From contig CBESWG010000001.1 of NCBI GenBank assembly GCA_965533275.1, forward strand, positions 62,001 to 126,000: a stretch of 64,000 bases of DNA, in the 5' to 3' direction. How positions within the stretch are numbered: the stretch's first letter is position 1; each line of letters opens with the position of its first letter. Below, one piece after another: positions 41,696-50,415 of this stretch. The DNA is from JAUXEH01 sp965533275 (GTDB lineage: Bacteria > Acidobacteriota > Aminicenantia > Aminicenantales > Aminicenantaceae). The notes beneath the pieces were generated by a model. It ran no database searches and was not told where the DNA came from. It saw only the letters and a program-made list of their open reading frames with translations. The position numbers and the translations under genes are program-made.

Positions 41696-41720
41696 TTCAA
41701 TCCCCCTAATGGGAATCCGA

Positions 41721-44012
41721 TTACTTGATATTGAACGTGTAGGAATATTTGATCAGAATGGTCCGGCTCTCCGTGTAGGGGAGGCTCGGAATCTCACGAA
41801 ATCGGTCGGTGTTCAGGCCGTCGTTGTAGACGAGATAGAGGTCGTTCCCTTCGCGTGGGTTGTAGCGGAACCTCACGTTGGCGATCAGGACGTCCCCAGC
41901 TCCATTATACTGGACAAAAGCGCTGGCCGTAACCTTCGTGGAGATGGTTGCCAGGACCCTCAACCTTGCCAGATGGGCTGTGAAGCTTTGGCCTCGGTCG
42001 GGGAAGTCCACACGGTTGTACTGATAGAATCCCTCGAACTGCCAGGTGGAGTTCAGGTTCCAGAGGGGCATCAGTCCCAGGCTCACTCGGTTTCCATCAT
42101 AGAATCCCCCCCCTTGAAACAGGGCCATCAGAGCGACTGTCCTTCCCATGGGCGTATTGAACATTCCCTCTATCCCGAAAAAAGAATAGCGGCCGATGGG
42201 TACCTCAACGTCCTTGGGCAGCTCGAATTCTTCCGATAGGTACTCCTCGTAGTACTTGGGCTGGATGCTCCCCCCGAAGCCCGATTTGGTTGTACCGGTC
42301 CAGCCGGGGCCGAGCTCGGCGGACTCCACCGAGTTGTCGTTGTTGCTCAACGTGAGCGACCCGCCCAGAAACACCTGATGCCGCTGAAGTAGGGACCCTT
42401 CTCCGGGGATCCAGCCGTACAGGATCCGATTCCCGAAGCGTGAGTAGTTTTCCCGAGCCTCGAATCCTAACCCGGGGTCGTAGTCCACTCCGGCACGGGA
42501 ATAGCTGAAGTCATAGGCGGGACCGTTGACCGTCCTCCGCTCCCAGGAGATCCTCAGCTTGGCCGGATCCAGGGAGTCGAAGCGATTGGCCGCGCCATCC
42601 TGGAATGTCTGAGCCCAGTTCACGGTCAGGTAGTCCTGACCGAACATGCGGATGATACTGTCCAGTCCGTAGGCCACGTTGTAGCTCCCGTCCCTCCCGA
42701 TCCTGGAGGTCAGCATGCCTCCCACGTAGGAGTTGCGGTTGAACACACTGCGGCGCAGCCTGAGCACGCCGAAGTTTTCCGAGGGCAGCTCGAGCTCCCC
42801 CACGGCAGCGGTCTGCATGTTCAGAAAACCCAGGTCCCAGGCACCCATGCGCCCGACAAGGCGGACGCCGCCGTAGATGGGGATGATGTCACCCTCGTAG
42901 AGTCCGATGCGCCGGCTGTAGAACAGGCGGTTCGGCCCCCCGAAGTTGAACTCGAAAGTACTGGATCGTTCCTGGAAAAACAGCCGTTTCTCAGGAAAAA
43001 ACAGGGAGAAGCGCGTCAGGTTGACCTGTTCTTCATCTGCCTCCACCTGAGCAAAATCCGTGTTCAGAGTGAGGTCCAGCGTCAGGTTGGAGGTCAGCCC
43101 GTATTTTACGTCCAACCCGATCTCACTCACGGGTTCTTCCTCCCGGAGGTACTCGGTCTCCTCATCATTCAACTCGTTGCTGATGCCGTATCCCCCCAGG
43201 ACATAGGGCGTGATGTACAGGGGCCTCCGGCTCTCGATCCCCTTGAGAACGATCTCCTGGGCCTGGGAGGGCTTCCATGTGCTCCAGTCGCCCCAATCCG
43301 GCGGGATGGCGGGGAAGATGGACATCTCGTTGCGGCGAGGGATGAACCTCCAGGCGATCATCCCCATCACGACCTCGCCTTCTATGTCCTGGAACCGGAG
43401 GCTCGACAGGGGGATGCGCATCTCCACGAACCATCCCCGGTCGTCACGGTCGATCTCCACGTCCCAGAACGTGTTCCAGCTGATGTTCACGGGAGGTTCC
43501 TGCGTGACCTGATTGGTGGGTTGTCCGTCATTATAGACCGAACCGTCCCAGCGGAGCCCAGCGGGTGTCGTGAAGAAGCCCAGCGCATTCTCCTTGTCGT
43601 TGAAGGTATCGAAGGTGATGCCGAACCAGTCGTTGCTGGGACTCATGGTGTCTCTTTTTTTGGTGGAGGCCTGGATCTTGTCCGGTTCGCTGTCGAAAAG
43701 GCGGGCGGCGACGTAGAGAAATTCGTTATCGAAACCGACCAGGACCTCTGTCCTATCGGAAGCGGGACTCAGGAAATTGGGGGCATGCTGGACCATCACG
43801 AAGGGTGTGACGGCCTGCCAAGCCGGTTCATTACTCGAACCGTCCAGGGTGATAGGGCCGCTCAGGCGGGGCACAGAGATGGATTCGGCCCGCTGGGGGT
43901 CATGCGCTACCTGAGCTTGGGAGGGAGAGGGAGCCGGTCTCTCAGCTCCGTAGAGGGAACTGCTCAGCAGAATGGCCACCAGGACTGTCCTGAGTTGAAT
44001 GTCTGTAAACAT
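41721..44012 (-). CDS. DUF5916 outer-membrane protein with N-terminal carbohydrate-binding-like domain
   Basis: A 763-residue exported protein with a signal peptide (TVLVAILLSSSLYGA). An N-terminal CBM9-like domain (about 45-220; ISVPRLSGPITLDGSSNEPAW, VLVGFDNEFLYVAARLFDSE, DWFGITFDTFNDKENA) precedes a long C-terminal region of alternating aromatic beta strands (about 255-763). That region is typical of DUF5916 proteins and likely forms an outer-membrane beta-barrel; it ends in ILIKYSYTFNIK. The function of the family is not established; a glycan-binding or transport role is plausible in this neighbourhood. It is expressed from a good promoter (44049-44077), divergent from the Gfo/Idh/MocA gene. 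Confidence 0.8.
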   Translation of the reverse strand: MFTDIQLRTVLVAILLSSSLYGAERPAPSPSQAQVAHDPQRAESISVPRLSGPITLDGSSNEPAWQAVTPFVMVQHAPNFLSPASDRTEVLVGFDNEFLYVAARLFDSEPDKIQASTKKRDTMSPSNDWFGITFDTFNDKENALGFFTTPAGLRWDGSVYNDGQPTNQVTQEPPVNISWNTFWDVEIDRDDRGWFVEMRIPLSSLRFQDIEGEVVMGMIAWRFIPRRNEMSIFPAIPPDWGDWSTWKPSQAQEIVLKGIESRRPLYITPYVLGGYGISNELNDEETEYLREEEPVSEIGLDVKYGLTSNLTLDLTLNTDFAQVEADEEQVNLTRFSLFFPEKRLFFQERSSTFEFNFGGPNRLFYSRRIGLYEGDIIPIYGGVRLVGRMGAWDLGFLNMQTAAVGELELPSENFGVLRLRRSVFNRNSYVGGMLTSRIGRDGSYNVAYGLDSIIRMFGQDYLTVNWAQTFQDGAANRFDSLDPAKLRISWERRTVNGPAYDFSYSRAGVDYDPGLGFEARENYSRFGNRILYGWIPGEGSLLQRHQVFLGGSLTLSNNDNSVESAELGPGWTGTTKSGFGGSIQPKYYEEYLSEEFELPKDVEVPIGRYSFFGIEGMFNTPMGRTVALMALFQGGGFYDGNRVSLGLMPLWNLNSTWQFEGFYQYNRVDFPDRGQSFTAHLARLRVLATISTKVTASAFVQYNGAGDVLIANVRFRYNPREGNDLYLVYNDGLNTDRFREIPSLPYTESRTILIKYSYTFNIK

Positions 44013-44048
44013 TGTCTGAATTGTCTCTTTTTAGGGCCCGTTCTGTGT

Positions 44049-44077
44049 TTTATAACAGAGCCTCGAGTCCGCGTCAA
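44049..44077 (-). promoter_or_regulatory. promoter of the DUF5916-sulfatase genes
   Basis: Minus strand TTGACG (44072-44077), 17 bases, TATAAA (44049-44054), about 36 bases before the ATG at 44012. Confidence 0.7.
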
Positions 44078-44082
44078 TCTTG

Positions 44083-44111
44083 GGGACATGCGAAACAGAA
44101 ATGTGTATAAT
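44083..44111 (+). promoter_or_regulatory. promoter of the oxidoreductase-sulfatase-GH127 genes
   Basis: GGGACA (44083-44088), 17 bases, perfect TATAAT (44106-44111). It is back-to-back with the DUF5916 promoter, so the two halves of the glycan island can be co-regulated. Confidence 0.65.
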
Positions 44112-44120
44112 CGAATGGAT

Positions 44121-44148
44121 TCAGGCAGGCCGTGAGTACGGTGCCTGA
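44121..44148. promoter_or_regulatory. hairpin in the 5' leader of the oxidoreductase gene
   Basis: TCAGGCA-(GG)-CCGT, loop GAGT, ACGG-TGCCTGA: 11 pairs with a two-base bulge, between the transcription start and the GGGAGGAGG ribosome-binding site. It may be an RNA control element, a protein-binding site or simply a stabilising leader. Confidence 0.5.
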
Positions 44149-44172
44149 CCGAATCACAGGGAGGAGGAGCCC

Positions 44173-45534
44173 ATGAATAAAATGGATCGCAGGGAATTTC
44201 TCGGGAAGTCGGCCGCAGCAGTCACATCGGCTATTATCCTGCCGCGGCATGTCCTGGGGGGAAAAGGGCACATTCCACCCAGCGACAAGCTGAACATCGC
44301 CGGCATCGGAGTGGGCGGCCAGGGGGGTGGAGACATTTCTCAGATGCAGAGTGAAAATATCGTGGCACTCTGTGATGTCGATTGGGAGCGGGCGGCCCGG
44401 ACCGTCACTAAATTTCCCCATGCTAAACGTTACGATGATTTCCGGATCATGCTGGAGCGGCAGAAGGATATCGATGCTGTGGTTGTGGCCACGCCCGATC
44501 ATGTCCATGCGGTCGCAGCCCTGACCGCGATCCGGCACGGAAAACATGTCTTCTGCGAAAAGCCCCTGACGCACACTCTGTACGAGGCGAGGCTCCTGAC
44601 CGAGACTGCACGGGAAGCGGGCGTGGCCACCCAGATGGGCAACCAGGGACATGCCATGGAGAGCATCCGGCTGCTCTGTGAATGGATCTGGGACGGGGCC
44701 ATCGGAGATGTGAATGAAGTCCATGCCTGGACCCCGCACCCGGTCTGGCCTCAGGGGATCAACCGGCCCACAGAGACGCCACACGTACCGAGTACGCTGA
44801 AATGGGACCTCTGGCTGGGCCCGGCTCCCTCCCGCCCCTACCATTCTGCCTATGCCCCGCAGAAGTGGCGCGGGTGGTGGGATTTCGGGACCGGCGGGCT
44901 GGGGGATATGGGGTGCCACATCTTCGACCATATTGTCTGGGCCCTCAAGCTGGGGGCTCCCACAAGTGTCGAGGCCAGCTTTTCCGAATTTGTGCCGGAT
45001 AAAATGACTTGGGATAAGCCCCGCAACACGGAGACCTATCCCAGGGCCAGCATCGTTACCTACTCATTCCCCGCCCGCACGGGATTTCCTGCCCTGACCC
45101 TGACTTGGTATGACGGGGGCTTGATGCCCCCACGTCCCGAAGGCCTGCCCGATGACCGCCAGATGGGCGACACCTATGGCGGTGCGCTCTATGTTGGATC
45201 CAAGGGGAAGATCCTGTGCGGTTCCCACGGAGCCAACGGGCTCCGGATCCTTCCGGAAGAGAGGATGCTGGCCTACACAAGGCCCCCCAAGACACTGCCC
45301 AGATCCATCGGCCACTACGCGGAGTGGATCCAGGCCTGCAAGGGGGGAGAGGCCGCGGCCTCCAGTTTTGACTATGCCGGGCCCTTGACCGAAACGGTCC
45401 TCCTTGGGAACGCAGCGCTCCGGACCGGGACGCGGCTCCAGTGGGATACAAAGGCGTTGAGCTTTCCCAACCATCCCGATACGGATGCCTTGATCCACCG
45501 CACGTACAGGCAGGGGTGGAGCCTGTCAGATTGA
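44173..45534 (+). CDS. Tat-exported Gfo/Idh/MocA-family oxidoreductase
   Basis: A 453-residue NAD(P)-dependent sugar oxidoreductase with a twin-arginine signal (DRREFLGKSAAAVTSAIILP, cleavage near residue 30). The nucleotide-binding domain starts LNIAGIGVGGQGGGDIS and includes VVVATPDHVHAVAALTAIRHGKHVFCEKPLTHT, in which HVFCEKPL carries the catalytic lysine. The C-terminal substrate domain contains GGLGDMGCHIFDHIVWAL. Exported members of this family occur in glycan-degradation loci; some act as glycosidases by a redox mechanism with tightly bound NAD. The ribosome-binding site is strong. It is the first gene of the plus-strand part of the sulfatase/GH127 island; the sulfatase ATG is 35 bases downstream. 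Confidence 0.88.
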   Translation: MNKMDRREFLGKSAAAVTSAIILPRHVLGGKGHIPPSDKLNIAGIGVGGQGGGDISQMQSENIVALCDVDWERAARTVTKFPHAKRYDDFRIMLERQKDIDAVVVATPDHVHAVAALTAIRHGKHVFCEKPLTHTLYEARLLTETAREAGVATQMGNQGHAMESIRLLCEWIWDGAIGDVNEVHAWTPHPVWPQGINRPTETPHVPSTLKWDLWLGPAPSRPYHSAYAPQKWRGWWDFGTGGLGDMGCHIFDHIVWALKLGAPTSVEASFSEFVPDKMTWDKPRNTETYPRASIVTYSFPARTGFPALTLTWYDGGLMPPRPEGLPDDRQMGDTYGGALYVGSKGKILCGSHGANGLRILPEERMLAYTRPPKTLPRSIGHYAEWIQACKGGEAAASSFDYAGPLTETVLLGNAALRTGTRLQWDTKALSFPNHPDTDALIHRTYRQGWSLSD

Positions 45535-45569
45535 ACCGTGGCGAATTCGAAAGGAACATAGAAATAATC

Positions 45570-47060
45570 ATGGCAAAAAAACATAGAGCCAACCTGATCG
45601 TGATATTCAGTTTGCTGGCAGGCCTGGCGGTGTCGGTGATACCGGGATGTAAGCTTCAGGCACCACCGCCCAACTTTGTTTTTATCCTGGTGGACGACCT
45701 GGGCTGGGCCGACCTATCCTGTTATGGAAGCCTGTTCTATGAGACACCCCGAATCGACGGCCTGGCTGCATCCGGAGTGCGTTTCACGAGCGCCTATGCC
45801 GCGTGTCCTGTGTGCAGCCCCACCCGGGCCAGCATCCTAACGGGCAAGTTCCCGGCCCGTCTCAAGACCACTGACTATTTCGGCGCTCCTCAACCTGACC
45901 GGATCCCGCAACACTGGACCAGGAACAAGCCTCTCCTGCCAGCGCCCTATGTCGAGCATCTCCCTCTGGAAGAGGTCACGCTGGCCGAGTCTTTGCAGGA
46001 GGAGGGATACGCCACTTTTTTTGCCGGCAAGTGGCATCTTGGACGCGAGGGATATTATCCCGAAGACCAGGGATTCGAAGTCAATCGAGGCGGCTGGGAA
46101 AGAGGTGGCCCCTATGGAGGGAACAAGTACTTCTCTCCCTACGGGAATCCCAGGTTGTCTGACGGCCCCGAAGGGGAACACCTCCCGGACCGGCTGGCTG
46201 AGGAAACCTGCATGTTCATAGAGGAGATGCGAGACCGGCCTTTCCTGGCATACCTGTCGTTCTATTCGGTGCATACCCCCTTGATCTCCCGTCCGGATCT
46301 GGAGGATAAGTACCGCTCCAAAGCCCAAGATCTGGGAATCCAGGACGAAGAGTGGGGACAGGAGGGAGAGCGCCGGGTCCGTATGGTCCAGAACCATGCT
46401 GTCTATGCGGGCATGGTAGAGGCCATGGATCAGGCCGTGGGCAAGGTCCTGGACAGGCTCCAGGAATTGAAGCTGGAGGAAAATACTATTGTGATCCTGA
46501 TGTCGGACAACGGAGGCCTGTCTACCTCGGAAGGCCATCCCACATCGAACCTGCCCCTGCGGGCCGGGAAGGGCTGGCTGTACGAAGGAGGGATCCGAGA
46601 GCCCATGATCATCCGCTGGCCCGGAGCGGTTGAGCCGGGGCGAGTCTGTGATCAGATCGTTGTCAGCACGGATTTCTATCCCACCATCCTGGAGATGGCC
46701 GGTATGGATCAGCGTCCCGAACAGCACACAGATGGCGTGAGCCTAGTCCCGCTGCTGAAGCAGGAAGAGGCTCTCCCTGACCGCCCCGTGTTCTGGCACT
46801 ATCCGCACTATGGCAACCAGGGAGGGACACCAGGTTCAGCTATTCGTTGGGGAGATTACAAACTGATCCGGTTCTATGAAGGCAACAGTCTGGAATTGTA
46901 CGATATCCGGAGAGATATCTCAGAACAGCATGACCTCTCGACCGAGCTTTCGGGGAAAGCAGGCGAGATGAAAGACATGCTGAAAACGTGGCTGCGGGAG
47001 ATCGAGGCAGAGGAGCCATCACCGAATCCTGCTTTTAGAGGCCCAGAGGAAATCAGATGA
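45570..47060 (+). CDS. sulfatase (arylsulfatase family), probable lipoprotein
   Basis: A 496-residue type I sulfatase. The formylglycine motif CSPTRASILTGKFPARL has Cys82. NFVFILVDDLGWADLSCYG and VILMSDNGGLS supply metal-binding residues; GKWHLG is another family block. The N-terminal signal ends in SVIPGC near residue 27, a likely lipobox. The start is set at 45570 (MAKKHRANLIV); the frame runs 43 codons upstream into the oxidoreductase gene. The subfamily differs from that of the sulfatase at 40133, with its CxPTR motif and longer N-terminal loop after it, so the two probably remove different sulfate groups. The stop overlaps the GH127 start by four bases. Confidence 0.88.
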   Translation: MAKKHRANLIVIFSLLAGLAVSVIPGCKLQAPPPNFVFILVDDLGWADLSCYGSLFYETPRIDGLAASGVRFTSAYAACPVCSPTRASILTGKFPARLKTTDYFGAPQPDRIPQHWTRNKPLLPAPYVEHLPLEEVTLAESLQEEGYATFFAGKWHLGREGYYPEDQGFEVNRGGWERGGPYGGNKYFSPYGNPRLSDGPEGEHLPDRLAEETCMFIEEMRDRPFLAYLSFYSVHTPLISRPDLEDKYRSKAQDLGIQDEEWGQEGERRVRMVQNHAVYAGMVEAMDQAVGKVLDRLQELKLEENTIVILMSDNGGLSTSEGHPTSNLPLRAGKGWLYEGGIREPMIIRWPGAVEPGRVCDQIVVSTDFYPTILEMAGMDQRPEQHTDGVSLVPLLKQEEALPDRPVFWHYPHYGNQGGTPGSAIRWGDYKLIRFYEGNSLELYDIRRDISEQHDLSTELSGKAGEMKDMLKTWLREIEAEEPSPNPAFRGPEEIR

Positions 47061-49060
47061 AAAACGCCATAGTCTTGATCACAGGCCTGGGCATGCTCCT
47101 GGGCTTCCTGGCTTGCTCGGGATCCGATACACAGAGAGGGGAGGAGCGTGACATGATCTCTGATAAGGCAAATCATTCCCTGAATCCGAGTCTGAAGCCC
47201 GTGGCTCTGCAGCCGCTTTCTCTTGGCAGCATCAAACCTGCGGGATGGCTCGAAGGCCAGCTCCGTTTGCAGGCGGAAGGGCTCAGCGGGCACCTCGATG
47301 AATTCTGGCCAGACATCAAGGACAGTTCCTGGTTCGGAGGAGAGGCGGATGCATGGGAGAGGGCTCCCTACTGGCTGGATGGTATTGTTCCGCTGGCGTT
47401 CCTGCTGGAGGATGAAGGCCTCAAAGCCCGGGTCATGAAATACATGGACGGGATCCTTGCCGGACAAGCAGCTTCGGGATGGATCGCACCCGGGGACGAG
47501 GGGGGGCAATATGACCTCTGGGCCATCTTCCTGATCATGAAGCCTCTGATCCAGTACTATGAGGCCACAGGAGATGACCGTGTACCAGGCGCGGTGGAAC
47601 GCAGCCTGCGCTGGGTGGACGGCCACATCGATTCCCGTCCGCTCTTCAATTGGGGAAAATACCGCTGGTTCGAATCTCTGATCGCCATCTACTGGCTCTA
47701 TGAACAGACCAAGGAAGACTGGCTGCTGGACCTGGCAGTCAAACTCCATGCCCAGGGCTTCAACTGGCTCGATTTTTTCCGCCGCTGGCCCCTGACCGAG
47801 CCCACCGCAAAGGGAAAGTGGACATACATGGGCCATGTCGTCAACAATGCCATGGCGATCAAGTCCCCGGCACTCTGGTGGCGGCTGAGCGGTGAGGACA
47901 GGGACCTGGCCATGGGAAACGAGATGATGCGTCTCCAGGACCAGTATCATGGGCAGGTGACCGGGATGTTCACGGGGGACGAGTGTTTCGCGGGGCAGAA
48001 TCCTTCTCAGGGAACCGAGCTCTGCGCGGTCATGGAATACCTGTACTCACTGGAGCTCATGCTGTCCGTGACCGGGGAGGCCCGACTGGGAGATCAGATG
48101 GAAAAGATCGCCTACAACGCCTTGCCAGCCACATTCACTCCGGACATGTGGGCCCATCAGTATGATCAGCAGGTGAATCAGGTCGAATGCAGCATCAGGG
48201 AGAATCGTCTCTGGACCACGAACGGTCCGGATTCCAATATCTATGGGCTGGAGCCGAACTATGGCTGCTGCACGGCCAACCTCAGCCAGGGATGGCCCAA
48301 GTTCGCCGCCCACCTGTGGATGCGGAGCGTATCAGATGGCGGGCTTGCCGTCGCCGCCTATGCGCCCTGTGTTGTACGAACGGTCATTCATGGGATCCTG
48401 GTTGAGGTCGAGGTCGAGACGCAGTATCCCTTCCGCGATGAAATCAACATAAACTTGCGCACGGAAGAACCGGTGAGTTTTCCGCTTCACCTGCGCATCC
48501 CGCGCTGGGCAGGTGATGCGTCCCTTACCGTGAATCAGAAATCGCTGGGGGCCTTGGAGGCTGGAACGTATTTCCGGCTCGAGCGAAAATGGCACGGAGA
48601 GGACCGGATCATTTTACGTCTACCTATGCATGCGCGAGCATCGCGGCGCTACAACAACGCCCTGGCGGTGGAGAGGGGCCCCCTGGTCTATGCGCTCAAG
48701 ATGGGGGAGGAGTGGAAACGGGTCAATGCGGAACTGCCGCACCGGGAACTGCCTCATGGGGACTGGGAGGTCTACCCTACGACCGCTTGGAACTACGCCC
48801 TGGACGTAAACGAGGAGACACTGAAAAACGATATCGAGTTTAGTGAACATGCCATGGGAGAGATGCCCTTTTCGCCGGATGGGGCTCCCATATCGGCCAG
48901 AGTAAAGGGAGTTCTGCTTCCCGAATGGACACTGGAGAACGGGTCCGCGGGAGACCTGCCTCGTTCACCTGTAAGGATCGAGGGACCGCTCAAGGAGCTC
49001 ACGCTGATCCCCTATGGGTGCACCAACCTCCGTGTGGCGGAGTTCCCCACCTTACGATGA
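47057..49060 (+). CDS. GH127-like (DUF1680) beta-L-arabinofuranosidase family protein, probable lipoprotein
   Basis: A 667-residue protein with an N-terminal export signal ending in GFLAC near residue 20. An (alpha/alpha)6 barrel domain (about 60-450) is followed by beta-sandwich domains. The family-typical catalytic region is visible in GTELCAVMEYLYSLE (candidate Glu) and in EPNYGCCTANLSQGWPKF, with the cysteine pair used for zinc-bound catalysis in GH127. Characterised members release L-arabinofuranose or related sugars by a Cys nucleophile. Translational coupling to the sulfatase suggests joint attack on one sulfated glycan (inference). Relatives (GH146 and others) share this fold, so the substrate is not certain. 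Confidence 0.82.
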   Translation: MKNAIVLITGLGMLLGFLACSGSDTQRGEERDMISDKANHSLNPSLKPVALQPLSLGSIKPAGWLEGQLRLQAEGLSGHLDEFWPDIKDSSWFGGEADAWERAPYWLDGIVPLAFLLEDEGLKARVMKYMDGILAGQAASGWIAPGDEGGQYDLWAIFLIMKPLIQYYEATGDDRVPGAVERSLRWVDGHIDSRPLFNWGKYRWFESLIAIYWLYEQTKEDWLLDLAVKLHAQGFNWLDFFRRWPLTEPTAKGKWTYMGHVVNNAMAIKSPALWWRLSGEDRDLAMGNEMMRLQDQYHGQVTGMFTGDECFAGQNPSQGTELCAVMEYLYSLELMLSVTGEARLGDQMEKIAYNALPATFTPDMWAHQYDQQVNQVECSIRENRLWTTNGPDSNIYGLEPNYGCCTANLSQGWPKFAAHLWMRSVSDGGLAVAAYAPCVVRTVIHGILVEVEVETQYPFRDEININLRTEEPVSFPLHLRIPRWAGDASLTVNQKSLGALEAGTYFRLERKWHGEDRIILRLPMHARASRRYNNALAVERGPLVYALKMGEEWKRVNAELPHRELPHGDWEVYPTTAWNYALDVNEETLKNDIEFSEHAMGEMPFSPDGAPISARVKGVLLPEWTLENGSAGDLPRSPVRIEGPLKELTLIPYGCTNLRVAEFPTLR

Positions 49061-49069
49061 TGCAGGCTT

Positions 49070-49105
49070 GGGATAGGGGGGGGGCTGGCTTTGGGGTTAG
49101 CGGGG
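49070..49105 (+). other. G-rich tract downstream of the GH127-like gene
   Basis: GGG, ATA, nine G, then GGGG and GGGG separated by short spacers lie in the 131-base gap before the DUF1343 gene. It could form a G-quadruplex on the plus strand or in RNA. One loop is eight bases, slightly longer than the strict rule. Confidence 0.4.
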
Positions 49106-49191
49106 CTTTGCTTTGCGGGAGGATCCTGCTCAGCCAGCAGAAACAGGATACTTGTTTAGTCGAACAAAGACGGCTGGGGTGAATAAGAAAA

Positions 49192-50415
49192 ATGCATAAT
49201 GTGCTGCCTGGGGTGGGAGTTTTCATGGAGGAACATCTCGTGCTCATAGATGGGCTTCGAGTCGGGCTCCTCACCAATCCCAGTGGTGTTGATAGTCAGG
49301 GGAAATCGACGATCGACCTCCTCGCCGGCCATTCGCGGGTTAAGCTGGTCGCGCTGTTCAGTCCGGAGCATGGGATCCGTGGCTCTGCAGAAGCCGGCGA
49401 ATACGTGCCCTTCGCGCTTGACGGGGCTACGGGCCTCCCGGTTCACAGCCTTTACGGCCAGCACCTCTCTCTCGCTCCGGACATGCGGGGCCGCCTGGAC
49501 GAGGTCATGCGATCATTCGATGCATGCGAAGAGGGAAAGGTCCCGGATGAGGACATGCTCGAGGGCCTCGATGTGTTGATCTGTGATCTCCAGGATGTGG
49601 GCACACGCGTCTACACCTATGCTGCCACCATGGCCTACTGCATGCGCAGGTGTGCACAGAGGGGCATCCACTTCCTGGTACTCGACCGACCGAATCCGAT
49701 CAATGGGCGCACCATGGAAGGTCCGATCCTGGATTATCCCACCTACAGCTCATTCGTGGGCCTCTATCCGATCCCCCTGCGCCATGGCATGACAATGGGA
49801 GAACTGGCGCTGCTCTACAATGACCGATTCCTGGCTGAAAAGGCGGAGCTCACCGTGATCCCTCTTCGAGGCTGGGAGCGGGGGATGTGGTTCGACGAGA
49901 CAGGCCTCCCCTGGGTGCGTCCCTCTCCCAATCTCCCCGATCTGGCTGCGGCCTTGGTTTATCCGGGCCAGGTGCTATTAGAAGGCACCAACCTTTCGGA
50001 AGGCCGAGGCACTGCCCGGCCCTTCGAGCAGTTTGGATCCCCCTGGATCGATGCTCGGGCCCTCTCGAAGAGGCTCGATCGGTCTGCCCTGCCCGGGGTT
50101 TGTTTTAAACAGGTTCAATTCAAACCAGGCTCCTCAAAATTCGCAGGTGAGGTGTGTTCCGGCCTACGGCTGGAGTTAACGGACCGGGATGCTTATCGGC
50201 CGCTGTCCGTCACGCTGCATGTTCTGGAAGCGGTCCTGGAGATATATCCGGATAAACTGGAGTTCCATGAGGGTTACTTCGACAGGGTCATGGGGACGGA
50301 TAGGATTCGACTGGCCCTGCAGGATGGCATCCCTGCATCCGAGATCGTACTCAGCTTCAAAGGAGATCTAGCCGAGTTCAGAGATAGCCGGAATCCCTTC
50401 CTGCTCTATCCCTGA
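49192..50415 (+). CDS. DUF1343 (NamZ-like exo-beta-N-acetylmuramidase family) protein
   Basis: A 407-residue protein matching DUF1343 throughout: VGLLTNPSGVDSQGKSTIDLL, ALFSPEHGIRGSAEAGEYV, LICDLQDVGTRVYTYAATMA, LDRPNPINGRTMEGPIL, LPWVRPSPNLPDLAAALVYPG, GTNLSEGRGTARPFEQFG and the C-terminal RDSRNPFLLY. NamZ of Bacillus and Tannerella is an exo-N-acetylmuramidase acting on peptidoglycan fragments. Unlike the secreted forms, no signal peptide is visible here, so it may act on imported muropeptides in the cytoplasm. No convincing ribosome-binding site precedes the ATG. The stop directly abuts that of the convergent metallo-hydrolase gene. Confidence 0.85.
   Translation: MHNVLPGVGVFMEEHLVLIDGLRVGLLTNPSGVDSQGKSTIDLLAGHSRVKLVALFSPEHGIRGSAEAGEYVPFALDGATGLPVHSLYGQHLSLAPDMRGRLDEVMRSFDACEEGKVPDEDMLEGLDVLICDLQDVGTRVYTYAATMAYCMRRCAQRGIHFLVLDRPNPINGRTMEGPILDYPTYSSFVGLYPIPLRHGMTMGELALLYNDRFLAEKAELTVIPLRGWERGMWFDETGLPWVRPSPNLPDLAAALVYPGQVLLEGTNLSEGRGTARPFEQFGSPWIDARALSKRLDRSALPGVCFKQVQFKPGSSKFAGEVCSGLRLELTDRDAYRPLSVTLHVLEAVLEIYPDKLEFHEGYFDRVMGTDRIRLALQDGIPASEIVLSFKGDLAEFRDSRNPFLLYP

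Noticed and set aside
45441..45569. 43-codon upstream extension of the second sulfatase
   Set aside because: It overlaps the end of the oxidoreductase gene and lacks a signal peptide; MAKKHRANLIV gives a proper signal.
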